Source: Hydrogenispora sp.
Lineage (GTDB): Bacteria; Bacillota; UBA4882; UBA10575
DNA: 40,534 nucleotides
Assembly (NCBI GenBank): GCA_012837705.1
Contig: DUQQ01000100.1
Coordinates: 1-40,534 of the forward strand
Direction: 5' to 3'
Numbering within the stretch: the stretch's first letter is position 1; each line of letters starts with the position of its first letter. Below, one piece after another: positions 1 through 7,257 of this stretch. The translations under genes and the position numbers were made by a program. The notes under the pieces are model-generated. The model did not search any database and was not told where the DNA came from. It saw nothing but the letters and a program-made list of their open reading frames with translations.

Positions 1-118
1 CCTGACGGAGAAGAAAACGGAGTTCCGCTTCGGTTTTAACCCGGGAAGGTAAATAGCCAAGATGAATCGCGGCCGCCAAAGGGGCCAGCCCATCTTTACC
101 CACCCAATGATAAATCAC
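1..118 (-). CDS. DUF3189-like protein, N-terminal part only (runs off the left edge)
   Basis: A frame opening with GTG at 118 reads MIYHWVGKDGLAPL, then AAAIHLGYLP, and continues open to base 1 (39 codons visible). From memory, DUF3189 proteins begin with a short beta strand ending in IYH followed by a glycine loop and an AAxIHLGxLP helix, and this fits. The start is supported by GAGG six bases upstream, just after the spoIIP stop at 128-130, so it is probably translationally coupled to spoIIP. The gene is too short to appear as a standard predicted ORF. Function is unknown; the position behind DUF1614-spoIIP suggests a sporulation-linked role, which is inference only. Confidence 0.5.
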   Translation of the reverse strand, partial: MIYHWVGKDGLAPLAAAIHLGYLPSRVKTEAELRFLLRQ

Positions 119-127
119 TTTAAACCT

Positions 128-1237
128 CTATTCCTCCTTCGGTGGCTGCTGATCGGTGGGAGAATCCATGTCGGCACCACCATCCGAGCCCCCCAGGTTA
201 CTACGGATTTTCCCAAAGCCAGCATTGATCGCGAAATAAATCGCCACCCCGACGGCTAAAAGGCCGACAATCCATAACCACGACCGGGAAGCGCCGGTCC
301 CCACCGCCCGCTTACTGGTACCCGCATTAGTTAAGACTTCTTTCGCCGCGGCCGCAAAGATCGCCGCGCCTCTTTCCGCTTCTTCCCGGCTATTGGTGTG
401 GGTCCCCATCTCCACCAAAAGCAGCCGCGGGGCCAAGTCTTGATTATACTTGCCGTCGGCGTAGAAAATACCTTTGATAAAACCGGGGTGTTTTTTATCA
501 ACCACCGACTTGAGTTGGTAAGCAAAAGCTTCATTGGCTTTCATGTTGGGGTTCTGCCGACCAACCACCAGTTGGGCTTTGGTGACCGCCGTATTATTGA
601 TCTCCCCCGCATACTCATCCGCCGGAACCGCATCCCGGTGGATATCCAACAAGGCAATGGGGTTTTTCTTCAGCAGTTCAGCGGCGGTCCGCCGCGACCG
701 GTCATAAGCCATCGCATCATGCGGATCGTGGGGGGTTTTCGCATGTACAACATTGACCCCCCGCTCCTGTAAAGCCTGGGCCAAAGATTCGCCCACCTTA
801 AAGATCCCACCGTTCTCCCGGATGCTTGAACGACCGTCGGTTGGGACATAGGATTCCGCCGAGTGGGTATGGTAGATGGCCACCGGCCGGTTATCACCCT
901 GGGCATATTCTTCTTTACCCGGGAAGAGACGGAGTACCGCACTGGTGAGTCGGGTTAGGAGCGACGGAGCGATCGCCGCTTCTAGATTTACTTCACGCAC
1001 CAAGCGAAGATGGGCGGTGTTCTCCTCCACTTTTTCTACCCGGTACAGCTTATTATCGGCCGTCAAATATTGATCCCCTTTTTTCACTTCATGGGCCGTC
1101 CGGGCAATACGGTGCCCCTCCCCATCAACCAGCGTATAGTAACCATCCTCCCGTTCCAGATGCCCCCAAACCGGACCGGCCAGAGACAGCAGAACAAGCA
1201 GAAGTACACATCCGCAAACGCCTACTTTTTTATTCAT
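128..1237 (-). CDS. spoIIP: Stage II sporulation protein P (SpoIIP), forespore engulfment peptidoglycan amidase
   Basis: SpoIIP is an amidase/endopeptidase that cleaves peptidoglycan during engulfment together with SpoIID and SpoIIM. The 369-residue product starts at ATG 1237, eight bases after AGGAGG; a longer frame to 1336 lacks a ribosome site and overlaps the gene before it. A signal-like hydrophobic segment lies at about residues 5-25, then a small region typical of clostridial SpoIIP (YYTLVDGEGHRIA), then the amidase domain with YHTHSAESYVPTDG (metal-binding His at about 123 and 125), LLDIHRDAVP and LLVEMGTHTNS. A second hydrophobic helix lies near the end (about 319-341) followed by an acidic tail. 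This two-anchor topology differs from B. subtilis, where the anchor is N-terminal, but I recall it in Moorella-type relatives. It overlaps the upstream DUF1614 gene by eight bases. Confidence 0.93.
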   Translation of the reverse strand: MNKKVGVCGCVLLLVLLSLAGPVWGHLEREDGYYTLVDGEGHRIARTAHEVKKGDQYLTADNKLYRVEKVEENTAHLRLVREVNLEAAIAPSLLTRLTSAVLRLFPGKEEYAQGDNRPVAIYHTHSAESYVPTDGRSSIRENGGIFKVGESLAQALQERGVNVVHAKTPHDPHDAMAYDRSRRTAAELLKKNPIALLDIHRDAVPADEYAGEINNTAVTKAQLVVGRQNPNMKANEAFAYQLKSVVDKKHPGFIKGIFYADGKYNQDLAPRLLLVEMGTHTNSREEAERGAAIFAAAAKEVLTNAGTSKRAVGTGASRSWLWIVGLLAVGVAIYFAINAGFGKIRSNLGGSDGGADMDSPTDQQPPKEE

Positions 1238-1913
1238 GATCCGCGCCTCCTTCCTGGTGTTCCGGTTCGACCAGACCCTCCGTACGCCTGGCGGAATGGT
1301 CCGGCCCACCTTGCAGACGCTCCCGGGATTCCCCAATTACTTCCGCCAAGACCACCCCGATAAGCCCCGCGAGCACCACCGTATCCAAAATCCCCGCTCC
1401 ACCGATCCGGGTTGGACCGTAGCGCATGCCCCGTAAGGCGCCTTCGACAACGTGGGCCAGATCGGCCAAGATCACCCCGGTTGTGGCCCCAATGAAGGCC
1501 AGGCGCCGCGAACGTCCGATTATATAAGCGGTAACCCCAGCAATGATTCCCCATAGATACTGGGGCTCTATAACCCCAGCGTTAATATCAAATTTGTAGA
1601 TCTTGGCTACGCCATAGATCAGCGCGCCCACCAGGAACGCCCCGAAGATGCCCCGGCTGGTCTCCTTGGCGGTCCCAGCCCGGTACAGGACATAGATGCT
1701 TAGAGCCAGCGGAATAATGGCACCACCTAAGTTAATACTGACCGGCGGCTGCCCCCGATAGAGGGGGATCTCAATAAAGCTGCCAACGACCATGGCCGCC
1801 AGAATCAGCAAAGCCTGCTTATCGTTGAGATACAACCGGTCTAAAACTTGCTGGGCCAGTCCCAACAGGATCAGAATCCCTGTGCCAATCAGAAGCAACA
1901 AGCCGATACTCAT
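1230..1913 (-). CDS. DUF1614 family integral membrane protein
   Basis: Function unknown. The 227-residue protein has about seven hydrophobic segments (roughly residues 3-24, 33-52, 58-80, 88-106, 118-135, 141-162, 172-195) and a charged cytosolic-looking tail rich in E, H and R. Conserved-looking small-residue motifs include SINLGGAIIPLALS and GGAGILDTVVLAG, which fit DUF1614 as I know it. The start ATG at 1913 has AGGAGG seven bases upstream. It overlaps spoIIP by eight bases and is the first gene of a short operon DUF1614-spoIIP-DUF3189, preceded by a candidate promoter. The pairing with spoIIP suggests a sporulation or membrane role, but nothing in the sequence gives a reaction. Confidence 0.75.
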   Translation of the reverse strand: MSIGLLLLIGTGILILLGLAQQVLDRLYLNDKQALLILAAMVVGSFIEIPLYRGQPPVSINLGGAIIPLALSIYVLYRAGTAKETSRGIFGAFLVGALIYGVAKIYKFDINAGVIEPQYLWGIIAGVTAYIIGRSRRLAFIGATTGVILADLAHVVEGALRGMRYGPTRIGGAGILDTVVLAGLIGVVLAEVIGESRERLQGGPDHSARRTEGLVEPEHQEGGADHE

Positions 1914-1964
1914 CCTTTTTCCTCCTCCAGTTCCTGACGTTTGGGTCCGGTCATGTTAGAATTT

Positions 1965-1994
1965 ATTATCCCACCGCTTTAAATTACAATTCAA
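1965..1994 (-). promoter_or_regulatory. Candidate sigma-A-like promoter for DUF1614-spoIIP
   Basis: On the minus strand TTGAAT (1989-1994) and GATAAT (1965-1970) are separated by 18 bases, about 50 bases upstream of the DUF1614 start and downstream of two terminators. The match is imperfect. A sporulation sigma factor site would be expected for spoIIP but I could not identify one. Confidence 0.35.
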
Positions 1995-2011
1995 AAACTA
2001 AACCGGACAAT

Positions 2012-2042
2012 AAAAAACCGCCGAAGGCGCATTTCGGCGGTT
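2012..2042 (-). terminator. Second of two tandem rho-independent terminators after ispH-S1
   Basis: A 10-bp perfect stem (2016-2025 with 2033-2042, AACCGCCGAA) with a seven-base loop is followed on the minus strand by a T run (2012-2017). Confidence 0.8.
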
Positions 2043-2069
2043 AGCCAAAACAGTACTGGGTGTACGATC

Positions 2070-2103
2070 AAAAAAGCTTTCCTCAAGTGAGGAAAGCTTT
2101 TTT
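2070..2103 (-). terminator. First rho-independent terminator after ispH-S1
   Basis: A near-perfect inverted repeat (arms 2070-2085 and 2088-2103, core GCTTTCCTC/GAGGAAAGC) is flanked by A and T runs, 17 bases after the ispH-S1 stop. Its symmetry lets it work on either strand, but only the minus strand has a gene running into it. With the hairpin at 2012-2042 it forms a double stop for the long housekeeping cluster. Confidence 0.88.
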
Positions 2104-2119
2104 GCCGCAAACATGTTTT

Positions 2120-4234
2120 TTATGCGTCACGGTCTTCTTGGTCCAGACCCATCTTTTCGGCCAGTAGATCACCCAGGTTGGAAGAGAGCGGTTTATCCTC
2201 CAAGCCCGGAATGGTGGTCGGGGCTTGCTTCTGCTCCCGGGCCGGCTCCACCTTTTTCTCCAGGGTAGCACGGATACTCAAACCGATTCTTCTTTCTTCC
2301 GGTTCGACTTTCAGCACTTTCGCGCGGACCGTTTCCCCAACCTGAACCACATCATCGGGTTTTTCTACTCGGCGGTCACTCAATTGCGAGATATGGATCA
2401 AACCATCGACGCCTTCTTCCAGATTCACAAAGGCACCAAAAGAAGTCAGACGCACCACTTTACCTTCGACCACGTCTCCCACCTTATATTTCTCCCCAAT
2501 GTTACTCCAGGGGTGTGGGGACAACTGTTTGAGACTGAGGGAGATTCTTCTGGCTTCCTGGTCAACCTTGGTGACCAAGACCTCAAGCTCCTGGCCTTCT
2601 TCTAACCGGGCCGAAGGATGAGAGATCCTTTCCCACGCGATCTCCGAAATATGGAGGAGTCCTTCCACGCCTTCACCGATATCCACAAAGGCGCCAAAGG
2701 GTGTTAAGCGGGTCACAACCCCTTTACGGGTCTCGCCCTCGGTTAATTCGGCATAAACCCGTTCTTCGACCGCCGCCTGCTCCTCCGTTAATACTTCTTT
2801 GCGGGAGAGCACAGCCCGACGCCGCTGGGCTTCGAAATCAATCACATAAAACTCTGCTTCTAAGCCTTCCAGCGTGGTCAGATCGCTAACGTAGCCCAGA
2901 TCCGCATGGGAAGCAGGAAGAAAGGCAATGAGACCGTTGATGTTGACCTGGAGTCCGCCCTTGATCGCCCGGACAATTTTACCAGACACCCGTTGGCGCT
3001 GTTCGAACGCTTCTTTCAATTGCTGCCAAGCCTCTTCTTCTTCCGCCTTGCGCTTAGAAAGCCGCGTCTTCTCGTCTCCTGCTTTCAGGACCATAACCTT
3101 GATCTTCTCCCCAACCTGCACGATCTCACGGGCCGATTCCACCTTTTCACTGGTCAATTCAGCCAGAGGAATCGTATAATCGGACTTCCCACCGACGTTA
3201 ACAGCGATCTCATCATCATCAACCGCCACGACGGTGCCTTCGATGATGGCGCCTTCTTCTAACCGGGGAATTTCCTGGTTAAGTAACAACTCTTCGCTGT
3301 CCATGGTCGGCTCCGCATTCTCCACTTTATCTACCTCCTCCGTCAGATGTCCGTTCGTAACTTGATTTTCTTCCATAGTTATACCTCCTGTATAATTTTG
3401 TTGCAGCCAGTCCACGACCTCGGAAATCTGACTTTGAGGGGTCGACGCTCCGGCTGTCACTCCAATTATTTTTTTCCCTTCCAACCATTGGGGTTTAATC
3501 TCTTCTCCTGATTCTATATGATAAGTCGGCGTAAAGGAAGCCCCAATCTCTACTAGTTTACGAGTATTGGCCGAATTCTTTCCTCCGATGACCAGTAAAA
3601 CATCAACTTCCTGGGCGAGTTGGGCGGTTTCCGTCTGCCGCTCCCTGGTCGCATGGCAGATCGTATTATAGATCTTTAATTCCTTCGCCACCAGGAGTAG
3701 TTCCGCAACAACCGCGGCCAATTGTTCCTGGGGGAGAGTGGTCTGACAGACCAGACCCATTTTCGGCTTGAACCGCTTTGTACGCCATTCCCCAGGCTTA
3801 GCTGGGTTCACCACAACCGCATCCCCGTCTACGGTATCAACCACGGCCTTGACTTCCGGATGCGAAGGGTCCCCCACAACCACGACTTGGTAGCCTTCCT
3901 GCCGTAACCCCTGGGCGAGAGTTTGTTCCTGTTTAACAAAGGGGCAGGTGGCGTCGATCACCGTCAATCCCCGTGCTTGCGCCGCAGCAAAGATCTGAGG
4001 TCCTGCACCATGCGAACGGATGAGGAGAATCCCCCCCGGTTCGGCCTCCTCAAGATCGGAGATGGTCTGAACACCCTGTCTTTCCAGCTCCGCAATCACC
4101 CGGGGATTATGGATCAAAGCGCCCAGGATGTAAACCGGTTCTTGGTTTTGGTCGCGGCTTTCCCGGGCAATCCGTAGTGCCCGCTCCACCCCGAAACAAA
4201 AACCGGCTTTCTCTCCGATTATAATTTTACCCAT
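2120..4234 (-). CDS. ispH: Fusion of 4-hydroxy-3-methylbut-2-enyl diphosphate reductase (IspH) with a four-domain S1 RNA-binding protein
   Basis: Residues 1-285 are IspH, the last MEP-pathway enzyme, which uses a [4Fe-4S] cluster to make IPP and DMAPP. The cluster cysteines are visible at 13 (GFCFGV), 97 (DATCPFV) and 193 (TICHATRERQ), with substrate-site His42, His75, His125 and Glu127 (SHPEVKA). Residues about 327-655 hold four S1 OB-fold repeats; the last two are the best conserved (GVVTRLTPFGAFVDIGEGVEGLLHIS near 500 and GKVVRLTSFGAFVNLEEGVDGLIHIS near 590). Such ispH-rpsA fusions are known in Clostridia. The joint at residue 287 keeps a full Shine-Dalgarno site and ATG (see 3374-3389), so a separate S1 protein may also be made. 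It starts three bases after plsC and ends before two terminators. Confidence 0.95.
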   Translation of the reverse strand: MGKIIIGEKAGFCFGVERALRIARESRDQNQEPVYILGALIHNPRVIAELERQGVQTISDLEEAEPGGILLIRSHGAGPQIFAAAQARGLTVIDATCPFVKQEQTLAQGLRQEGYQVVVVGDPSHPEVKAVVDTVDGDAVVVNPAKPGEWRTKRFKPKMGLVCQTTLPQEQLAAVVAELLLVAKELKIYNTICHATRERQTETAQLAQEVDVLLVIGGKNSANTRKLVEIGASFTPTYHIESGEEIKPQWLEGKKIIGVTAGASTPQSQISEVVDWLQQNYTGGITMEENQVTNGHLTEEVDKVENAEPTMDSEELLLNQEIPRLEEGAIIEGTVVAVDDDEIAVNVGGKSDYTIPLAELTSEKVESAREIVQVGEKIKVMVLKAGDEKTRLSKRKAEEEEAWQQLKEAFEQRQRVSGKIVRAIKGGLQVNINGLIAFLPASHADLGYVSDLTTLEGLEAEFYVIDFEAQRRRAVLSRKEVLTEEQAAVEERVYAELTEGETRKGVVTRLTPFGAFVDIGEGVEGLLHISEIAWERISHPSARLEEGQELEVLVTKVDQEARRISLSLKQLSPHPWSNIGEKYKVGDVVEGKVVRLTSFGAFVNLEEGVDGLIHISQLSDRRVEKPDDVVQVGETVRAKVLKVEPEERRIGLSIRATLEKKVEPAREQKQAPTTIPGLEDKPLSSNLGDLLAEKMGLDQEDRDA
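3374..3389 (-). promoter_or_regulatory. Internal ribosome binding site and ATG at the IspH/S1 junction
   Basis: Inside the fused reading frame the minus strand carries AGGAGG (3384-3389), seven bases, then ATG (3374-3376), Met287, beginning the S1 half (MEENQVTNGH). The spacing is ideal. In the fusion the same bases encode Gly-Gly-Ile-Thr. Initiation here would give a 418-residue S1 protein (2120-3376). Whether it is used is not shown by the sequence. Confidence 0.6.
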
Positions 4235-4237
4235 TTT

Positions 4238-4849
4238 TCAACCGCTGCCTCCGCTTTTTTCCCATAATTCAATCAAGCGCGTATATATTTGGTCGGTCCC
4301 CTGCCGGACCATCCCTTTTTTATCGGCGGTTGCTTCTAACTTAATCGCTGGACCCACATAGGCTTTGATCCGGGGAAAGCGGAAAGGCTTTAACCGGTGG
4401 GTTCCGGTTATTACCATCGGAAGGACCAGCGCTCCGCTTTCCACCGCCAACAGCGCAGCGCCCGGCTTCAGGGGGTGAATTTTTCCATCCCGATACCGCG
4501 TCCCTTCGGGAAACATCCCCACCACTTTGCTGGCCGCCAGCGCGGACCGGGCGGCCCGAAAAGCGCCCCGGTCGCCGGTCCCCCGCTTAACCGGGAAAGC
4601 CCCAAGTCGGCGGATTAAACCGCCAAACAAGGGGATCCGAAACAGCTCCTCTTTAGCCATAAAACAAACCTGCCGTTGATGCAGGCTACAACCGACAACG
4701 ATCGGGTCGATAAAATTAGCATGATTACTGACGACAATTACCGGACCCGTTGGCGGAAGATGCTCCGCACCAAAAACCTGAAACCGGTAGCATACGCGGA
4801 GAAAACCAACAAGTATTGCGCGGCAAATTCTGTATAACAAACTTGTCAA
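4238..4849 (-). CDS. plsC: 1-acyl-sn-glycerol-3-phosphate acyltransferase (PlsC)
   Basis: PlsC transfers an acyl chain to lysophosphatidic acid to give phosphatidic acid at the inner membrane face. The 203-residue protein has an N-terminal hydrophobic stretch, the catalytic HX4D motif as SNHANFIDP near residue 41, and the substrate-binding FPEGTR motif near 114. The first possible start, TTG at 4849, sits only one base after the AGGAGG that forms the end of cmk; a second TTG at 4840 (codon 4) is about ten bases after it and is the likelier true start. The cmk stop overlaps the first start by four bases, so the two are translationally coupled. Confidence 0.92.
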   Translation of the reverse strand: MTSLLYRICRAILVGFLRVCYRFQVFGAEHLPPTGPVIVVSNHANFIDPIVVGCSLHQRQVCFMAKEELFRIPLFGGLIRRLGAFPVKRGTGDRGAFRAARSALAASKVVGMFPEGTRYRDGKIHPLKPGAALLAVESGALVLPMVITGTHRLKPFRFPRIKAYVGPAIKLEATADKKGMVRQGTDQIYTRLIELWEKSGGSG

Positions 4850-5556
4850 CCCTCCTGCTCAGAACAGAAAGAAGAAGATAACTTTAAGATCCTTTCGACC
4901 ACTTCTTCAATGGAAAGCGCCGTCGTGTCCAGGGTTACACTGTCCGCCGCCGGCTTAAGCGGCGCTACGGCTCGCCCCGCGTCGAAAGCATCTCGCCGTT
5001 TTAAATCTTCTTCAACCTCATCTTTGGTCACCGTACATCCCTTCGTGCATAACTCCAACCACCGCCGGTGAGCGCGTTCACCCAGGGATGCGGTTAAAAA
5101 TATTTTCAGATCGGCCTGGGGAAGAACCACAGTCCCAATATCACGGCCGTCCATCACTACTCCACCCTGACGGCCAATTCTCTGCTGCTGTTTAACTAAG
5201 ACTTCTCGCACACCCGGCACCGCCGAGACGGCGGAGACCGCCTTCGTCACCGGTGCCATCCGGATCTCCGCACTGACGTCTTCGCCATCCATAAAGAGAT
5301 GGTAGGCACCGTCGGTGGTCTGTTTAAACTCCAGAACCGTCGACGCCGCCAATTTTGTCAGAGCAGCCTCATCGTCCAGGGGCAATCCTGCCCGGAGCGC
5401 TTTCAACGTAACGGCCCGGTACATCGCCCCCGTATCAAGATACAAGATGCCCAAGGCGGCCGCAACCCGTTTGGCCACAGTACTCTTCCCGGACCCGGCC
5501 GGACCGTCGATGGCAATCGTTATTTTCCCAAATTTCTTCTCAACACATTTACCCAT
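4846..5556 (-). CDS. cmk: (d)CMP kinase
   Basis: Cytidylate kinase phosphorylates CMP and dCMP with ATP. The P-loop is GPAGSGKSTVAKR near residue 18, followed by YLDTGAMYRAVT, VVMDGRDIGTVVLP (the NMP-binding DGRDIGT motif) and RRWLEL/LKRRDAFDAGR in the lid. I choose ATG 5556 (236 residues, normal for the family); the frame extends to 5613, but that would overlap the upstream coiled-coil gene and has no ribosome site. It lies 16 bases after that gene and overlaps plsC. In B. subtilis cmk is likewise near a plsC-like gene and an S1-domain gene (ypfD), so this order is conserved. Confidence 0.95.
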   Translation of the reverse strand: MGKCVEKKFGKITIAIDGPAGSGKSTVAKRVAAALGILYLDTGAMYRAVTLKALRAGLPLDDEAALTKLAASTVLEFKQTTDGAYHLFMDGEDVSAEIRMAPVTKAVSAVSAVPGVREVLVKQQQRIGRQGGVVMDGRDIGTVVLPQADLKIFLTASLGERAHRRWLELCTKGCTVTKDEVEEDLKRRDAFDAGRAVAPLKPAADSVTLDTTALSIEEVVERILKLSSSFCSEQEG

Positions 5557-5572
5557 TTCTTCACCGCAACTT

Positions 5573-6055
5573 CTAATCGTCGTTTTTCTCCACGGGCCCA
5601 TCTTCCTCGCCATCAGTCCGGTATTTTTCCTTTGACCGATGGACCACCTTTAAGGCTTCGAGGAGGTTTTCTTCCAACCGCCCTAAAACCTCATGTACAT
5701 ACTGGTTTGCTTCCTCCTCCATTTGCCGGGCAACTTCATAAGCTTGGGCTTTAATCTCATTGCTCTCTTCCCGCGCCAACTTAATCAGATGGTGCTCTGA
5801 GAGGATCCGTTGTGCCTCCTTGGTCGAACGGCTCAGAAGGCGGTCTGCTTCTTCCTGTGCTTTCTGGAGGATGGTTTCCTTTTGCTTAACAAGTTCCTTA
5901 GCGGTCTTCACCTCTTCGGGGACGGTGAGCCGGATCTTCTTCATGATCTCCGTCGCTTCATCCAACGGTATAAAAGCACGCCCCGCCAGTCGCGGGCTTT
6001 TCGTGATCAATTCCTCCAGGCGTCCTAAGAGGGAGAATAAATGGTTACTGCTCAA
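5573..6055 (-). CDS. Coiled-coil protein of unknown function, subunit-H/DivIVA-like
   Basis: A 160-residue hydrophilic protein. Residues 1-45 contain LLGRLEELITKSPRLAGRAFIPLDEATEIMKKI; residues about 50-145 are almost entirely heptad-like helix rich in E, K, Q and A (VKQKETILQKAQEEADRLL and on). There is no membrane segment and no catalytic motif. Database annotation of such proteins is often 'ATPase' or 'V-type ATPase subunit H-like' on coiled-coil similarity alone, which should not be trusted. The start is TTG at 6055, eight bases after GAGG and overlapping the coaD stop by four bases (TTGA). The position between coaD and cmk recurs in Clostridia as far as I recall. A scaffold or division-related role is possible but unproven. 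Confidence 0.8.
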   Translation of the reverse strand: MSSNHLFSLLGRLEELITKSPRLAGRAFIPLDEATEIMKKIRLTVPEEVKTAKELVKQKETILQKAQEEADRLLSRSTKEAQRILSEHHLIKLAREESNEIKAQAYEVARQMEEEANQYVHEVLGRLEENLLEALKVVHRSKEKYRTDGEEDGPVEKNDD

Positions 6056-6552
6056 CTTCGCTCCCTCACTTCAGCCATTTTCGCCTGTAGAGGAGCAAAA
6101 ACCACCGGAGGAATCAACCCTTCCGGATTCCCGCCAAAGAGAACAAGCTCCTTTACCAGACTAGAACTGAGAAAGGCGTATTTATTCTCCGTCATCATAA
6201 ACATTGTTTCAAGTTCCGGCGCTAATTTTTTATTGGTCAACGCCATTTGAAACTCATATTCAAAATCGGAGAGCGCCCGTAGCCCTTTCACGATTACCTG
6301 CGCTTTTTGGGCCCGCGCGTAATCAACCTGCAAACCATTGAAATGATCGACGCGCACATTTTTGAGGCCAATATCGGCGATTGCTTGTTCAAGCAACGCA
6401 ACGCGTTCTTCGATGGTAAAGAGGGTTTTCTTACCCGGATTGTTCCCAACCGCGACGATCACCTCATCGAAGATCTCGGCCGCTCTTGTAATAATATCAA
6501 GATGCCCATTGGTTACCGGATCGAAACTACCCGGGCAGATGGCCGTCGTCAT
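6052..6552 (-). CDS. coaD: Phosphopantetheine adenylyltransferase (CoaD)
   Basis: CoaD makes dephospho-CoA from 4'-phosphopantetheine and ATP. The N-terminus has the nucleotidyltransferase signature GSFDPVTNGHLDII (the TxxH-type motif at TNGH), then VGNNPGKKTLFTIEERV, VKGLRALSDFEYEFQMALTN and, near the end, YAFLSSSLVKELVLFGG with the ISSTxVR-like motif. At 166 residues it has the usual length. It starts at ATG 6552, overlapping the rsmD stop by four bases, and its stop overlaps the next gene by four. The rsmD-coaD pair is a well known bacterial gene order. Confidence 0.97.
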   Translation of the reverse strand: MTTAICPGSFDPVTNGHLDIITRAAEIFDEVIVAVGNNPGKKTLFTIEERVALLEQAIADIGLKNVRVDHFNGLQVDYARAQKAQVIVKGLRALSDFEYEFQMALTNKKLAPELETMFMMTENKYAFLSSSLVKELVLFGGNPEGLIPPVVFAPLQAKMAEVRERS

Positions 6553-7127
6553 TCCACATCAGCTCCATCACTTATGTACTCCCAAAATTCGAGGGACACC
6601 TCGCCATACACCCGCTTATCTACACGCTGCAGGCGGCCGACCCGCTCCGGAAGGAGGTTATGCCGCGGAATTTCCACCACAATCTGTCCGGTTGCCGCCA
6701 GAACAGACGACCGGGAAATCAGCGCTAAAACCCGTAGCCAAAGGTCTGCTTTAAAAGGGGGGTCAATAAAAATTAGGTCATAAGGCGCCTCTTCCCGGCT
6801 GATTTTGGGTAAAATCCGCAAGACATCAACGGGATAGATGCTGACCTCTGTGGTGTTCGCATCGGGTAGACGTTGAAGGTTCTTTTTGAGGAGGCGTAAC
6901 CCCTTCGGATCTTTTTCAACAAAGGTAACCGCCTGCGCCCCACGGCTTAAGGCCTCGATTCCTAACGTCCCGGCTCCGGCGAAGAGGTCCAAAACCCGTC
7001 CGTTAAGAAAGGTGGCGCCCAGAATGTTAAAGAGCGCCTCCCTCAACATATCCGTGGTCGGCCTTAATCCTTCGTGGGATGGCCCCAGCAGTTTCTGTCC
7101 GCCATATTTTCCGCCTGTAATCCGCAT
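6549..7127 (-). CDS. rsmD: 16S rRNA (guanine-966-N2) methyltransferase (RsmD)
   Basis: RsmD methylates G966 of 16S rRNA with S-adenosylmethionine. The 192-residue protein has the family N-terminus MRITGGKYGGQKL, RPTTDMLREALFNIL, the SAM-binding motif VLDLFAGAGTLGIEALSRGA and the catalytic DPPF at about 125 (DLIFIDPPF). The ATG at 7127 has only a modest ribosome site (AGTAGG). It follows fakA after a 130-base gap holding the structured element described at 7153-7251, and it overlaps coaD by four bases. Confidence 0.96.
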   Translation of the reverse strand: MRITGGKYGGQKLLGPSHEGLRPTTDMLREALFNILGATFLNGRVLDLFAGAGTLGIEALSRGAQAVTFVEKDPKGLRLLKKNLQRLPDANTTEVSIYPVDVLRILPKISREEAPYDLIFIDPPFKADLWLRVLALISRSSVLAATGQIVVEIPRHNLLPERVGRLQRVDKRVYGEVSLEFWEYISDGADVE

Positions 7128-7152
7128 CTTAAACCTACTTCTCGTTACTGAA

Positions 7153-7251
7153 ACTCGCCACTTGCGGCGGTAGTTAGATCTTTACTCTTAGCCGCCGTAA
7201 GCTACCTGCAAGAGGTTCGATCCGGCAGCCCTTTAGAACTTCTTGGCGAGT
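7153..7251 (-). ncRNA. Possible structured RNA element between fakA and rsmD (three-way junction)
   Basis: Three nested helices can be drawn with almost no unpaired junction bases: P1 7153-7160 with 7244-7251 (8 bp, ACTCGCCA/TGGCGAGT); P2 7161-7165 with 7208-7212 continued by 7169-7173 with 7202-7206; P3 7213-7218 with 7236-7241 (one G-T, which becomes C-A on the minus strand). An alternative 6-bp helix, 7165-7170 with 7192-7197, excludes P2. No T run follows, so it is not a simple terminator. Strand is assumed from the flanking minus-strand genes. It could be a leader regulator of rsmD, a processing site or an unrecognised motif; I cannot assign it to a known riboswitch class. Confidence 0.4.
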
Positions 7252-7257
7252 AGCTAA

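Noticed and set aside
62-259. 65-codon plus-strand frame at the left edge
   Set aside because: Antisense to the end of spoIIP and to the DUF3189-like frame; no ribosome site.
1237-1336. 33-residue N-terminal extension of spoIIP
   Set aside because: The extended start has no ribosome site and lies inside DUF1614, while ATG 1237 has AGGAGG and is followed directly by a signal-like segment.
7211-7228. GGTTCGATCC, like a tRNA T-arm
   Set aside because: No matching T-stem pairing, no acceptor stem or anticodon arm at the right distance on either strand; the bases fit better into the P3 helix of the structured element.
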